NCBI RefSeq assembly: GCF_017874415.1 | Contig: NZ_JAGGLM010000006.1 | Location: 1-64,000 of the forward strand | From: Clostridium algifaecis | GTDB taxonomy: Bacteria; Bacillota; Clostridia; Clostridiales; Clostridiaceae | Length of the DNA stretch: 64,000 bases | Reading direction: 5' to 3' | Notes under the pieces: generated by a model | The model's input: the letters and a program-made list of their open reading frames with translations, nothing else | Database searches by the model: none | What the model was told of the DNA's origin: nothing | Made by a program: the position numbers and the translations under genes | Shown: positions 15,808 to 25,370 of the stretch, one piece after another | Position numbering within the stretch: the stretch's first letter is position 1 | How the letters are laid out: each line of letters opens with the position of its first letter

Positions 15808-17820
15808 TTATCTTTTTAGGTCATATAATTCAGCAGCCCCATTATTAAATCTTTGATTTTTTTCCTGGCTCTTTGAAGTATTGGAATTATTCCATTTACT
15901 ATTTGGAACAACTTTTCCATTTTCTTTAATCCAATTCATGATATTATTATTTGAATTATTTCCGCCAGCACCTCCGAAACCTCTATTGTTGTCTGTATTC
16001 ACCAAAGCATACCTTAAAGCTCCACTATCAACTAATTTTTTAAACTTTTCTACAGTAAGTATTGGATCGGAACCACTAAATCCTCCAATTGCCATTACAG
16101 GCTCACCAGTTTTAAGTATTAGATCAGAACCATAAGAATTAGCTGAAGGAACCGCAACAAGATATTTTTCATTTGTCTTGTTATTCTCTAAGAATTTTAT
16201 AAGCTTCGAATTATTACCAGTACCTGAATTTCTCTGTTCATTAGAGCTTGCAAGTTCTAACCCGGCTGAAGGACTGCTTCCATTCATCTTATAAAACATT
16301 GGAGTAAACGACCAAACTGTAGGAGCGATTAAAACTCCTGTAAAAGCAGCACTAATTAATACTTTACTTAATGCTGTAGTATTACCTTTGTATGAACTTT
16401 CTCTCTTGATTCTAGTTAAGTTTACCATACACAATATAATTGAAGATACAATGCATAAAATTCCTGTTACTAAAATTATAATCCTGTATCCATTTGATCT
16501 ATTATAATTATAAGATAAAATAAGCATCTCTGCACAGCCATTTGCAATAAGTGCTATTGGTAAAATCCATGACTTTGACTCACCTTTTTTATAAAATTCA
16601 TACATAGCCGATAATCCAATTCCAGTCAAAGCTGCTATAGATGGTGCCATTGTCGTTAGATAATATGTGTGGGTTATGTTTTTTGAAAAGCTAAAATATA
16701 TAAATTCAGGCAGCAGCCACATAATCCATAATATCAATGACAGCTTTCTTTTATTATCAAAAGGAGCTTTTAACTTTTCCTGTATTGATGCAGCAACAAA
16801 TCCAATTATGGCAAACAATAAAAGCCATGATATTTGATCTGACATGTTTCCTTTGGCAAACAATCTAAAAATGCCAGAATTTGAACTGGATCTCATGCCA
16901 GCTTGACCACCACCTGCATATTGCATATTTTTATTTGATGTATTAATTCTATTTCGATTATTATTTTTACTTGATTCACTTTTAAATATTCCCTGCTGCT
17001 TTTGACTTCTACCTGCAATTTTCTTGCCTAGTCCAATTCTCTCAAGTCCATTATGGCCTATTATAAGCTGCATAACCGTATTATTTGTGCTGCTGCCTAT
17101 ATAAGGTCTGCTGCCTGCTGGTATCAAATCTACAGCTACCGCCCATGACAGTGATACTACTAAAAGTACAACTGTACCTAGAACAAGATCCCTTATTTTC
17201 TTTTTAAAATTCATATTAGAAGCTAGAAGATAAGTTATATATATAGCAGGAGCTACCATATATGCCTCCACCATCTTTATATTAAATCCTATACCTACAA
17301 GAACCAAACTAAGCATAAGGTATTTAGTTTTTCCCTTTTCAGCAGCTATAAGAGCAGCCCAACATGCAAGTAATAAAGGCAGTACAAGTAAATTATCAAT
17401 TGTATTATTTCTACCTGCAGCTACAGATATTGGAGTTACTGCAAGACATAATGCTGCAATTAGTCCTGCTGAAGTTCCAAAAGATCTCTTAACAATATGA
17501 TATATAATTCCAACTGAAATTACTCCTGCAAGAGCCTGTGGAAGAATTATACTCCAACCGCTGAATCCAAATATTTTTGCAGATATAGTTTGAATCCAGA
17601 ACCCCACAGGTGGTTTGTCAATAGTTACAAAGCCTGCTGGATCAAAGGATGCAAAAAAGAAATTTTTAAAGTTCATCATCATACTTTTTACACCTGCCGC
17701 ATAAAAAGTATTTGCATTTCCCTCTATCCCCAAATTAGCGAAATTTAATATTGCAGATAATACTAAAATTAATAATAACAAAATATTTTCCCCTGTAAAT
17801 TTCATTTTTTTGTTCAACAT
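15808..17820 (-). CDS. GT39-family (ArnT/PMT-like) membrane glycosyltransferase
   Basis: This 670-residue polytopic membrane glycosyltransferase would move a sugar from a polyprenyl-phosphate donor to an acceptor outside the membrane. After the first membrane segment, the GT39 block FASFDPAGFVTIDKPPVGFW (residues about 56-75) contains the acidic residue expected for catalysis. About ten to twelve membrane helices follow, then a soluble C-terminal domain (about 520-670). Two low-complexity Ser/Asn/Gly-rich stretches (about 275-315 and 620-660) are unusual but common in clostridial members. AAGGAGGCTATT precedes the ATG. Substrate unknown; cell-wall or protein glycosylation is likely. Confidence 0.85.
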   Translation of the reverse strand: MLNKKMKFTGENILLLLILVLSAILNFANLGIEGNANTFYAAGVKSMMMNFKNFFFASFDPAGFVTIDKPPVGFWIQTISAKIFGFSGWSIILPQALAGVISVGIIYHIVKRSFGTSAGLIAALCLAVTPISVAAGRNNTIDNLLVLPLLLACWAALIAAEKGKTKYLMLSLVLVGIGFNIKMVEAYMVAPAIYITYLLASNMNFKKKIRDLVLGTVVLLVVSLSWAVAVDLIPAGSRPYIGSSTNNTVMQLIIGHNGLERIGLGKKIAGRSQKQQGIFKSESSKNNNRNRINTSNKNMQYAGGGQAGMRSSSNSGIFRLFAKGNMSDQISWLLLFAIIGFVAASIQEKLKAPFDNKRKLSLILWIMWLLPEFIYFSFSKNITHTYYLTTMAPSIAALTGIGLSAMYEFYKKGESKSWILPIALIANGCAEMLILSYNYNRSNGYRIIILVTGILCIVSSIILCMVNLTRIKRESSYKGNTTALSKVLISAAFTGVLIAPTVWSFTPMFYKMNGSSPSAGLELASSNEQRNSGTGNNSKLIKFLENNKTNEKYLVAVPSANSYGSDLILKTGEPVMAIGGFSGSDPILTVEKFKKLVDSGALRYALVNTDNNRGFGGAGGNNSNNNIMNWIKENGKVVPNSKWNNSNTSKSQEKNQRFNNGAAELYDLKR

Positions 17821-17904
17821 AATAGCCTCCTTATAATCAATCTGAATTTAATATTACATTATAAAAATGCTACTCATATGTCAAACTTGTGAATAATATG
17901 AAAA

Positions 17905-19041
17905 CTAATCTAATGAAAAAATATGTTTAAATGAATTTTTAACTGAAGCAAAATTTATTTTGGGCTTTGATTTTATACCTATCGCATATTCACTATAAGG
18001 TAAATAATTAATTACATAAAAAATAATTGTAGTAAACATAACCGTCTCTATTAACAATAACATGGGTGAATACAAATTCTTTGTTTGATGATAATTATTT
18101 ACAATATACTGTATTACAACTATATGAAACATATATGCAGGGAAAGAATATTTTCCGATAAACATAAGCAGCTTGGACAATATTTTTCTTTTATTTAAAA
18201 TATATGCGGAAACAATATAAAAGAACAATATAGATAGTATTCTGCTGTTAATATTTATAATATAGTTGAATTTAATATATGGAAGTGGATTTCCTATTAC
18301 ATCACGTATCTCATCATAATAATTATAAGCAAGAGTCAAACCATACAAAGCAGTAACAATTTTCTTGTATTTTAAAATTAACGCTTTAAATTTATCATAA
18401 TTTAATATTATATATACACCTACAACAAAATATAATGACCAGAGCACCGGAGTTATATTTATAAATCTCTGCTGCAAATCGTCTGGATTTTTAAATATAA
18501 GTGTTCCTAAAAAATTTGTTATATCAATATTATTTTTCAATAACCACAAATATCCTAAAAAATAAGAAATAAAGAAACCTGCTTTTATTAAAATACTCTT
18601 TTTATTTATTTTTCTTATAATTAAAAGTATCAAAGGAAAAAACAAATATACTCTTAAAGTCATTGCCATATACCACAAATGATATGCCGCATTTCCTGTG
18701 ACAATTTGAGCTATAAAACTTTTTAATCTATCTGTATGCTTTAAAAAAACTATATTCAAAAACGAAAATATAATATATGGAATAACCAGAAATTTTAATT
18801 TCTTTATATAAAAGCTTTTCAAATTAAATTTATCATAATATGTATATACTAATCCCATAGCAGTCAAGGCCAAAAATATTACAACAGCTGGCTTGGACAT
18901 TGTATAAATAAATCTTGTTATAAACAAGTTACTAGTAGAAATATCTTTAGAGTAAGAATATCCACCTAAAGTATGTTCAACTACTACTAAAATAAATGCA
19001 AATCCCCTCAATATGTCAAGTTCCAATAGTCGTTTTTTCAT
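17905..19041 (-). CDS. Acyltransferase-3 family membrane protein
   Basis: This 378-residue polytopic protein is of the OafA/YrhL acyltransferase family, which acetylates sugars of cell-surface polymers. The N-terminal block LLELDILRGFAFILVVVEHT (about residues 4-23) carries the Arg and His typical of the family. About ten membrane segments follow. The start at 19041 follows GGAGGTAATTTA; a longer frame adds seven residues without a suitable site. It lies upstream of the GT39 gene on the same strand, so the two may modify the same envelope glycan. Confidence 0.85.
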   Translation of the reverse strand: MKKRLLELDILRGFAFILVVVEHTLGGYSYSKDISTSNLFITRFIYTMSKPAVVIFLALTAMGLVYTYYDKFNLKSFYIKKLKFLVIPYIIFSFLNIVFLKHTDRLKSFIAQIVTGNAAYHLWYMAMTLRVYLFFPLILLIIRKINKKSILIKAGFFISYFLGYLWLLKNNIDITNFLGTLIFKNPDDLQQRFINITPVLWSLYFVVGVYIILNYDKFKALILKYKKIVTALYGLTLAYNYYDEIRDVIGNPLPYIKFNYIININSRILSILFFYIVSAYILNKRKILSKLLMFIGKYSFPAYMFHIVVIQYIVNNYHQTKNLYSPMLLLIETVMFTTIIFYVINYLPYSEYAIGIKSKPKINFASVKNSFKHIFSLD

Positions 19042-19186
19042 TAAATTACCTCCAAATGTCATGTGTTGTATAAACTGAATATAATTATAATAACATATCT
19101 TTTACATATCTAAATTTAACTAATTAAAATCTTATAAACTGTTCATACTAATATTGTTATTTTAAAATACAGGAGGTAGCATTTAT

Positions 19187-20062
19187 ATGAACGATAATAT
19201 TTATTTAAATTTTCCAAAATCGGTTCCAGAACAAAGTCAAAATAAACAACCTGGAATAGAATCTCAGATGAATCCAAAACCAGTATGGGAAGATCCAGAT
19301 TATAAAGGCTCTTTTAGATTAAAGGATAAAGTTGCTCTGATTACAGGTGGTGACAGTGGTATAGGAAAAGCTACTGCTATAGCTTTTGCAAAAGAAGGTG
19401 CAGATTTAGCCATAGTTTATTATGATGAAAATTCAGATGCAGTAGAAACCCAAAAAATTATAGAGAACACTGGAAGACAATGCTTACTTTTACCTGGTGA
19501 TATATCAGATGATAATTTTTGCAAGACTGCAGTAAAAAAAACTATGGATAAATTCAATAAAATAGATATACTCGTAAATAATGCAGCAGTTCAATTTCCC
19601 CAAAACAGCATTGAAGATATAACAGATGAGCAGCTAGAAAAAACATTCAAAACCAATATATTCAGTATGTTCTATCTAACACGAGCAGTTGTACCTCATT
19701 TAAAACCTGGCTCCTGTATAATAAATACTTCTTCTGTAACTGCTTATAAAGGGAGTGAAGTATTAATTGATTATTCTTCTACAAAAGGTGCTATCATTTC
19801 ATTTACCCGTTCTCTAGCTCTATCTCTAATAAAAAGAAATATAAGAGTAAATGCTGTTGCACCGGGACCTGTTTGGACACCTCTTACTACTTCTTCATAT
19901 AGTCCACAAAAAGTAGGAAAATTTGGATCAAATGTTCCTATCGGCAGACCTGCTCAACCAGTAGAACTTACATCAACATATGTATTTTTAGCATCTCCTG
20001 ATGCCTCCTACATAACAGGAGAAACTGTACATGTAAATGGAGCAGAATTTATAGCAAGTTAA
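19187..20062 (+). CDS. SDR-family oxidoreductase (YhdF/YhxC-like)
   Basis: This 291-residue short-chain dehydrogenase has an N-terminal extension of about 45 residues, typical of the YhdF/general-stress subgroup (KPVWEDPDYKGSFRLKDKVA). The NADP-binding motif is TGGDSGIGKA (about 51-60). NNAAVQ is visible at about 131-136. The catalytic Ser precedes YSSTKGA, which holds the Tyr/Lys pair (about 201-207). CAGGAGGTAGCATTT precedes the ATG. It is monocistronic and ends at a strong hairpin. The substrate is unknown; relatives reduce aldehydes under stress. Confidence 0.9.
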   Translation: MNDNIYLNFPKSVPEQSQNKQPGIESQMNPKPVWEDPDYKGSFRLKDKVALITGGDSGIGKATAIAFAKEGADLAIVYYDENSDAVETQKIIENTGRQCLLLPGDISDDNFCKTAVKKTMDKFNKIDILVNNAAVQFPQNSIEDITDEQLEKTFKTNIFSMFYLTRAVVPHLKPGSCIINTSSVTAYKGSEVLIDYSSTKGAIISFTRSLALSLIKRNIRVNAVAPGPVWTPLTTSSYSPQKVGKFGSNVPIGRPAQPVELTSTYVFLASPDASYITGETVHVNGAEFIAS

Positions 20063-20072
20063 AATTCTCAAA

Positions 20073-20114
20073 AATAGCGGAAGGTTATGCATTAGCTTGC
20101 ATCCTTCCACTATT
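20073..20114. terminator. Bidirectional terminator between SDR gene and tyrS
   Basis: AATAGCGGAAGG (20073-20084) pairs with CCTTCCACTATT (20103-20114) with one mismatch, enclosing ATGC/GCAT inner pairs. T-rich sequence follows on both sides. It serves the two convergent genes. Confidence 0.75.
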
Positions 20115-20132
20115 ATATTTAATTTAAACTCA

Positions 20133-21353
20133 TTATTTTATTACAACTTTGTTGTAATTTTTCTTTCCTCTTCTTATAAGCATACTTCCATCTTTAAAGT
20201 CCTCATTAGTAATTACTGCATTAGCATCAGTAACTTTTTCGCCATTTATGGTAAGTCCACCTTGTTTTATAAGTCTTCTTGCTTCACTCTTGGATGGCAA
20301 TATTCCTGTTTTGACAATAATATCTACTATTCCAGAGTTAATTTCAGCTTTTTCTATTTCAACAGTTGGAACATTATCCATATTCGATCCGCCTGAGAAC
20401 AATGCCTCCGCAGCCTTTTTAGCTTTATCAGCTTCTTCTTTTCCATGAATTAATTTTGTAACCTCATAGGCAAGAATTTCCTTAGACTTATTTATTTCAG
20501 AATCCTTAAGTGAACCAAGTCTCCTAACTTCATCCATAGGTAAAAAAGTCAAAAGTGCCAGACACTTTTCAACATCTGAATCATCTACATTTCTCCAGTA
20601 CTGATAAAATTCATATGGACTTGTTTTTTCCTTATCCAGCCATATAGCTCCACCTTCAGTTTTACCCATCTTCTTGCCATCGCTCTTGGTTAAAAGAGCA
20701 AACGTCATTCCATATGCAGCTTTCTTTTCTTTTCTTCTAATCAAATCCACTCCTGCAAGTATATTTGACCACTGATCATCTCCACCCATTTCAAGAATAC
20801 AGCCATATCTTCTATTTAATTCAAGGAAATCGTAACCCTGCATAAGCATATAATTAAATTCAAGAAATGATAATCCTCTCTCAAGTCTCTGTTTGAAACA
20901 TTCTGCCGTAAGCATTTTATTTACAGAAAAATGAACTCCGATATCACGAAGAAAATCAATATAGTTTAGCTTAGAAAGCCAGTTTGCATTATTCTCCATT
21001 ATAGCTTTTCCTTCACTAAAATCTACAATTCTCGAAAATTGTTTTTTAAACATATTGACATTGTGCTCTATCTGTTCTTTAGATAGCATTTTTCTCATGT
21101 CTGTCTTTCCTGATGGATCACCTACCATACCTGTTCCTCCACCAAATAATGCTATAGGCCTGTGTCCTGCCTTTTGCATATGTGCCATAACCATCATTTG
21201 AACAAAATGTCCTACATGAAGACTATCTGCTGTTGGATCAAATCCTATGTAAAAAGTTACCTTCTCTTTCCCAAGTAATTCTCTTATTTCTTCTGCATGT
21301 GTAGTCTGTTTTATGTAACCACGTTCCAGCAGAGTATCATAAACATTATCCAA
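20133..21353 (-). CDS. tyrS: Tyrosyl-tRNA synthetase
   Basis: This enzyme charges tRNA-Tyr with tyrosine in the cytoplasm. It is a class I synthetase of full length (406 residues from the chosen start). The HIGH-type motif is HVGHFVQM (about residues 47-54), the KMSKS-type motif is KMGKT (about 227-231), and a C-terminal S4 RNA-binding domain (about 335-400) is present. The frame can start with GTG at 21365, but its AAAGG lies directly against that codon; a TTG at 21353 has proper spacing and fits family N termini. I saw no T-box in the 180-base upstream region, unlike trpS and proS here. Confidence 0.95.
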   Translation of the reverse strand: MDNVYDTLLERGYIKQTTHAEEIRELLGKEKVTFYIGFDPTADSLHVGHFVQMMVMAHMQKAGHRPIALFGGGTGMVGDPSGKTDMRKMLSKEQIEHNVNMFKKQFSRIVDFSEGKAIMENNANWLSKLNYIDFLRDIGVHFSVNKMLTAECFKQRLERGLSFLEFNYMLMQGYDFLELNRRYGCILEMGGDDQWSNILAGVDLIRRKEKKAAYGMTFALLTKSDGKKMGKTEGGAIWLDKEKTSPYEFYQYWRNVDDSDVEKCLALLTFLPMDEVRRLGSLKDSEINKSKEILAYEVTKLIHGKEEADKAKKAAEALFSGGSNMDNVPTVEIEKAEINSGIVDIIVKTGILPSKSEARRLIKQGGLTINGEKVTDANAVITNEDFKDGSMLIRRGKKNYNKVVIK

Positions 21354-21544
21354 ATTATGTTCCACCTTTCGAATAGTTTTTTTCTTTTAATTCTTCCATT
21401 TATTTCTTTAAAAATGCCATATATTTAGCTTAGATGTAGAGTTTATAATAAAACTACATATTAAAATATACTAATAGTTATGTATTATCATAAATATTAG
21501 TATATAATTAAAGCTCCTTTTTATCAACAGTTGCAGAGTATAAA

Positions 21545-22702
21545 CTATTTAAACTTTTTAATTCCCGGATAAATAACCTTGAAATTATCATTCTTCATTG
21601 AGTTTATAAATTTTATTCTTCCCTTATTTCTAAAAGCTTTCTTCATTTTATTAAAGCCATCTCCAGCCTTGATAAATCTGTCCTTATCGTCTAAGGTAAT
21701 CATTTTTTCGTATATCCATGTATTTCTATTTACATAATTATAAGAATTGGTATTATTTCTCCTTATAAGTATACCAGGACTTGAAACCGTAATACTATTA
21801 TTATCAATTACAATTTTTATTTCTCTTGAGAAATCAGAATAATCTCTATAAAGTACAGCATTTCTTATTCCTTCGTTTAACGCTTCTAAAGGATAGGATT
21901 TATAAATTATATTTGATAAAATCTCCTCTGTCTTATTTATGATATACAAGAGATCACCACGAACTATAATTGGCTGTGAATAATTATTTACTTTATCAAT
22001 TATTTTTATCATATTATGTGGTAAATATATATTATTAATCTTTGAAAATACTAAAAGTCCTCCTAATGTTACCATATATTTGCCGGTATCTTTATCCATA
22101 TATATAATTGAAGCATTTTCCATAAGCTTAACTCTATTTTCTTCATTGATCCCTATACCTTGAATTCTAAAATAATTATCTACAATTTCTTTATCGATAC
22201 AACTTAAATCACTGTGTGGTACAGGACAAAGCTCAGAATTTAATATAAGATTTTCACTTATAGTAGACACTATTTCCTGCTTTCTCATAGTATCATTAGT
22301 TGATCCCCTTCTTATGTAAAAAGCACCATTATCCCTCATTTGATAAGGTTTTTGAGGTCCATCATATATATTTATAATTGCTATATCCTTGTCTTCATAT
22401 TTTATAAACTCCAATGACACTGGAACTGGCGGATCTATTCTTGAACTAACAATCTGCTGAATTTTTTCTTCATTTAAATCGTTTTTGCAAATGCCTAGTA
22501 TTCTTTTGCTCTTGTCCTCAACTCCAATAACAAGATGACCCCTTCCGCCTCTTGAATTAGCTATGGCGCATATGTCTTTAGCCAATTCCTTTCTTCCAGA
22601 ATCAATATCAATTTCTATACATTGCTTAAAATCTAATTTTGAGCCTTCCGGTTTTCTAAGTAAATTTAAAAATTTTTTTGTATCCACAATAATCATCCTC
22701 AA
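21545..22702 (-). CDS. AlbA_2/Schlafen-type ATP-binding regulator
   Basis: This 385-residue protein has an N-terminal AlbA_2 domain (former AAA_4; EGSKLDFKQCIEI, about residues 19-31, and NSRGGRGHLVIGVEDK, about 48-63). A middle region with INEGIRNAVLYRDYSDFSR resembles the HATPase_c_4 part of this family, and a basic C-terminal tail follows. Such proteins are usually annotated as putative transcriptional regulators; some have Schlafen-like nuclease activity. The start is uncertain: the ATG at 22702 has no clear site, while a GTG a few codons on is well spaced from TTGAGGA. It is monocistronic and its target is unknown. Confidence 0.8.
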   Translation of the reverse strand: MRMIIVDTKKFLNLLRKPEGSKLDFKQCIEIDIDSGRKELAKDICAIANSRGGRGHLVIGVEDKSKRILGICKNDLNEEKIQQIVSSRIDPPVPVSLEFIKYEDKDIAIINIYDGPQKPYQMRDNGAFYIRRGSTNDTMRKQEIVSTISENLILNSELCPVPHSDLSCIDKEIVDNYFRIQGIGINEENRVKLMENASIIYMDKDTGKYMVTLGGLLVFSKINNIYLPHNMIKIIDKVNNYSQPIIVRGDLLYIINKTEEILSNIIYKSYPLEALNEGIRNAVLYRDYSDFSREIKIVIDNNSITVSSPGILIRRNNTNSYNYVNRNTWIYEKMITLDDKDRFIKAGDGFNKMKKAFRNKGRIKFINSMKNDNFKVIYPGIKKFK

Positions 22703-22817
22703 CTAATTAACTGTTCAGTCTATTAATTTAATTATACCCTTATTTAAGGTATTATTTAATATAATTTCAGTAAATTATTGTTTAGATTTGATCCAATGAT
22801 ACATATTTAGTTTTATA

Positions 22818-22845
22818 TTGTTTTTTTATTGCCATATGATATAAT
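22818..22845 (+). promoter_or_regulatory. Promoter of the small zinc-ribbon gene
   Basis: TTGTTT (22818-22823), a 16-base spacer and TATAAT (22840-22845) lie about 130 bases upstream of the start codon. This leaves a fairly long 5' leader in which I see no known riboswitch. Confidence 0.55.
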
Positions 22846-22976
22846 TAGTTTAGAGTTTTACTCTAATTATTTTGTAAGTAGGCCAAATTTTTTCAAGGTA
22901 CCAATTTCTCCTTAATAAATCTAAGGGGTAGTTATCAAGAATAAATTAGTCCTATGATTTTAAGGAGGTTTTTTTA

Positions 22977-23138
22977 ATGGCAGATAAGACTATTGTATGT
23001 AAAGACTGCGGAAAAGAATTCGTATTTACAGAAGGTGAACAAGAATTCTACAAAGAAAAAGGTTTCGAAAATGATCCTGTAAGATGCCCAGAATGTAGAA
23101 GGAAAAGAAAAGCTGAAAAGAATAGATCAAGAAGATAG
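22977..23138 (+). CDS. Small zinc-ribbon protein (zf-trcl type)
   Basis: This 53-residue protein contains two CxxC pairs, CKDCG (residues 8-12) and CPEC (37-40), which would bind one zinc ion. A very basic tail, RRKRKAEKNRSRR, follows and suggests nucleic-acid or ribosome binding. It matches the clostridial probable zinc-ribbon family (zf-trcl), function unknown. AAGGAGGTTTTTTTA precedes the ATG, and a terminator follows 9 bases after the stop. It is too short for usual gene-length cut-offs but every sign of a real gene is present. Confidence 0.88.
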   Translation: MADKTIVCKDCGKEFVFTEGEQEFYKEKGFENDPVRCPECRRKRKAEKNRSRR

Positions 23139-23147
23139 TGAATAATT

Positions 23148-23168
23148 AGGAGAGGATAATCCTCTCCT
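23148..23168. terminator. Terminator between zinc-ribbon and ECF genes
   Basis: AGGAGAGGA and TCCTCTCCT form a perfect 9-bp stem with a 3-base loop, followed by TTTATTTATT on the plus strand. It sits between two convergent genes and probably ends both. Confidence 0.8.
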
Positions 23169-23175
23169 TTATTTA

Positions 23176-23742
23176 TTATTTGTTTCTTATAATATTTGCT
23201 TTTTTTAATATCTTTCCAAGTGGCAATGCTATAGCTGCACCTGCTATTGATTGGGCTATATTTCCCGGGATTTCAGCTGCTGACATTATAAATGCCTGAG
23301 AAAATTTTATATTTGTTACAAAATGCATTAGTATAACACCTGCAAAATAATATGCAGCTATCATCCATATACCTGCAGCTACAAAAGCTATTATATTATT
23401 CCATATTTTTTCTCCATTGTAGCTACTTCTATATGCAATAGATGCAGCAATATAAGCCATAATACCTTTTATAAAGAAAGTAAATGGTGCCCATATAGCA
23501 TATGGTGATAAAATATCAAATAAACTCATTCCTACAGCTGCTGAAAAGAAAGCTTTCTTCTTTCCTAATAAAATAGCAGCTAACAGCACCATGCTGTCTC
23601 CCAAATGGACTACACCTTTAAATACCACCCCACTAGGTATATTTATAACTGCTGTCGCAATATAAGTTACTGCAGCCATAAGAGCTATTTGTATAATGTC
23701 CTGGATTTTCAATTTACTTAAATTTAAATTCTTTTCTTCCAT
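23176..23742 (-). CDS. ECF transporter S component (HmpT-like)
   Basis: This 188-residue membrane protein would be the substrate-binding subunit of an energy-coupling factor vitamin transporter. It has about six hydrophobic segments and the family mark VVHLGDSMVLLAAILLGKK (residues about 40-58). Group II S components share a common EcfAAT module, which is not in this window. The sequence resembles HmpT/thiamine-precursor types, but no THI riboswitch was found upstream, so the vitamin is not assigned. The start follows a G-rich AAGAACCCCC-complementary site. Confidence 0.8.
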   Translation of the reverse strand: MEEKNLNLSKLKIQDIIQIALMAAVTYIATAVINIPSGVVFKGVVHLGDSMVLLAAILLGKKKAFFSAAVGMSLFDILSPYAIWAPFTFFIKGIMAYIAASIAYRSSYNGEKIWNNIIAFVAAGIWMIAAYYFAGVILMHFVTNIKFSQAFIMSAAEIPGNIAQSIAGAAIALPLGKILKKANIIRNK

Positions 23743-23952
23743 TTTAAATAAGAACCCCCTGTATTTATTAATAGTATATATTATATTTGTATAACCACAA
23801 ATTTCAAAATGTACCCATACATTATTATGAAAATGTTAAAATTTTACTATAATAAATTTATTCAATAATGTAAATAATAATATACGACTAATACATAAAA
23901 ATATTCTATAAGGGAGGTACTATTGCTATTTTTACTTTGGCAATAAATTTAT

Positions 23953-24108
23953 ATGATTTTCTTCAAATGGCTCTTTAGCTTAATACTTGTAATTGTATTA
24001 ATTACAGCAGCACTAAAAATAAGCGGCTTACTTGTAAACATAATACTTGTTAGTTTGTTACTAATGTTCATAATCGACATATTATTTATACATAAAAAAA
24101 ATGTATAA
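23953..24108 (+). CDS. Possible small two-helix membrane protein
   Basis: A 51-codon frame encodes a very hydrophobic peptide with two membrane segments (residues about 4-22 and 26-45) and a basic end, HKKNV. This resembles small lmo0937-type membrane proteins in size and plan. No ribosome binding site lies next to the ATG. A good AGGGAGGT lies 35 bases upstream and serves a TTG-started 7-codon frame (LLFLLWQ, 23923-23946) in the same phase, which ends 6 bases before this ATG. Reinitiation after that leader peptide is possible. The gap 23743-24295 otherwise shows only an inverted repeat. Confidence 0.4.
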   Translation: MIFFKWLFSLILVIVLITAALKISGLLVNIILVSLLLMFIIDILFIHKKNV

Positions 24109-24191
24109 ATAATTATTTTACCCTCTTTATAACTCAAAATAGTGCAAATTTTACTTTTCACAGCTAATTTTACTCCAATACCGAATTAATT

Positions 24192-24265
24192 CTTAAGTAC
24201 ATGTTAATTTATTTAAGTTTTTGTTAAATTACACTATGTACTTAAGCTATTACTAGTGATATAAT
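24192..24265 (+). promoter_or_regulatory. Promoter with overlapping 11-bp inverted repeat before the PAP2 gene
   Basis: CTTAAGTACAT (24192-24202) and ATGTACTTAAG (24236-24246) are perfect inverted arms 33 bases apart. TATAAT lies at 24260-24265 and the right arm covers the matching -35 position (24237-24242, TGTACT, 17-base spacing). A regulator binding both arms would block or help polymerase. The arms and elements are seen, the role is inferred. Confidence 0.5.
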
Positions 24266-24295
24266 TTATTTTGTGTATAAGGAGGAGAAAATTTT

Positions 24296-25285
24296 ATGTA
24301 CAATGTTATTGAAAAAAGTTCATTCCAAACTTTAAAGTATGTATTAAATAAAATTTGGGATTTATTTTATAAATATTACTTCATTTTAATAGGAATTTAT
24401 TTTCTAAAAAGCGCCATACATCTTTCTAAATTTCATTCAATTAGTTTAACTAGTAAAATTTACTTATTTGTACTAGCCTTTATGGCATTCTCTGCCTATA
24501 AAGATATGAGAAATGATGTAAAATTAATTCCTTTTTTAGTATTAGCTGTTCCTTTTTTTCTATTTCTTATCTACTTAAATAAAAATGGATATGCAATGTG
24601 GGGAAAAATATTGAACTGGCAGATAGGTCAAAGGATAGTTATTGATTTAAATCCCATATTCAGCAAAATACCTTTTAATGATGGAAGTTTTGCAAGATTA
24701 TACAAATCAGAAACTTTAACATGGTTCTTTAGGATGGTTTATAACAATGGCTTTGTATTACCTGCTTTGCTTGTAATATATAGATCTGCAATTACAAGAG
24801 ATTTAAAAAAAATGATAAGATATGCTTTATCAGCACATATAGTACAAGTATTTTTGATAACACCCTTTTATTTGACTTTTCATCTTCAAGAAGTATGGTA
24901 CGTATTAGGACAACCTGATGGATTAGACAGGCATTTAACTGGTGCTGCTGCCGCTGGAACAGCATTAAATTGTTTTCCATCCATGCATACTTCCATAACT
25001 TTTGCAATGTTTCTATTGGTTTTAAGAGAAAAGGACAAGCTTTTTAAAATATTTATGTCGTTTTTCTGTTTAAGTGTAGCATTTTCTACATTATATTTAG
25101 AAGTTCACTGGGTAATTGATGTAATTGCTGGTATGATTTTAGCTTATTTAACTGTAAAGTTAGTAGATTTTTTAATGGCAAAAATACAGCATGTTATACA
25201 AAAACCTTTAGACAGATTTTACTATAAAAAAAGGAAAACTTCTTATATAACTATAACTAATTATTATTTAGATACTATGGATTAA
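24296..25285 (+). CDS. PAP2-superfamily membrane phosphatase / inositolphosphotransferase-like
   Basis: This 329-residue integral membrane protein is of the PAP2 superfamily, Aur1/inositol-phosphorylceramide-synthase-like (PAP2_3) branch. Six or more membrane segments are visible. Catalytic motifs lie late in the chain: CFPSMHTSITFAMF (about residues 224-237) and EVHWVIDVIAGM (about 268-279). They supply the two histidines of the C2 and C3 motifs. It would handle a lipid phosphate at the outer face. GGAGGAGAAAATTTT precedes the ATG. It is monocistronic, with a possible operator in its promoter and a strong terminator after it. Confidence 0.85.
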   Translation: MYNVIEKSSFQTLKYVLNKIWDLFYKYYFILIGIYFLKSAIHLSKFHSISLTSKIYLFVLAFMAFSAYKDMRNDVKLIPFLVLAVPFFLFLIYLNKNGYAMWGKILNWQIGQRIVIDLNPIFSKIPFNDGSFARLYKSETLTWFFRMVYNNGFVLPALLVIYRSAITRDLKKMIRYALSAHIVQVFLITPFYLTFHLQEVWYVLGQPDGLDRHLTGAAAAGTALNCFPSMHTSITFAMFLLVLREKDKLFKIFMSFFCLSVAFSTLYLEVHWVIDVIAGMILAYLTVKLVDFLMAKIQHVIQKPLDRFYYKKRKTSYITITNYYLDTMD

Positions 25286-25304
25286 AATTTAACTTTAAAT
25301 ATAA

Positions 25305-25334
25305 AACTGTCTCAAAATAGATTTTGAGACAGTT
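25305..25334. terminator. Bidirectional terminator
   Basis: AACTGTCTCAAAAT and ATTTTGAGACAGTT form a perfect 14-bp inverted repeat separated by 2 bases, followed by TAATTTTAT. It lies between the PAP2 gene and convergent prfC. Confidence 0.8.
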
Positions 25335-25370
25335 AATTTTATATATAATTATTTTGAATTTCATCTTTAA

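Noticed and set aside
21366-21544. T-box upstream of tyrS
   Set aside because: No GGTGG-ACCGC-type sequence, stem I blocks or terminator could be found on the minus strand.
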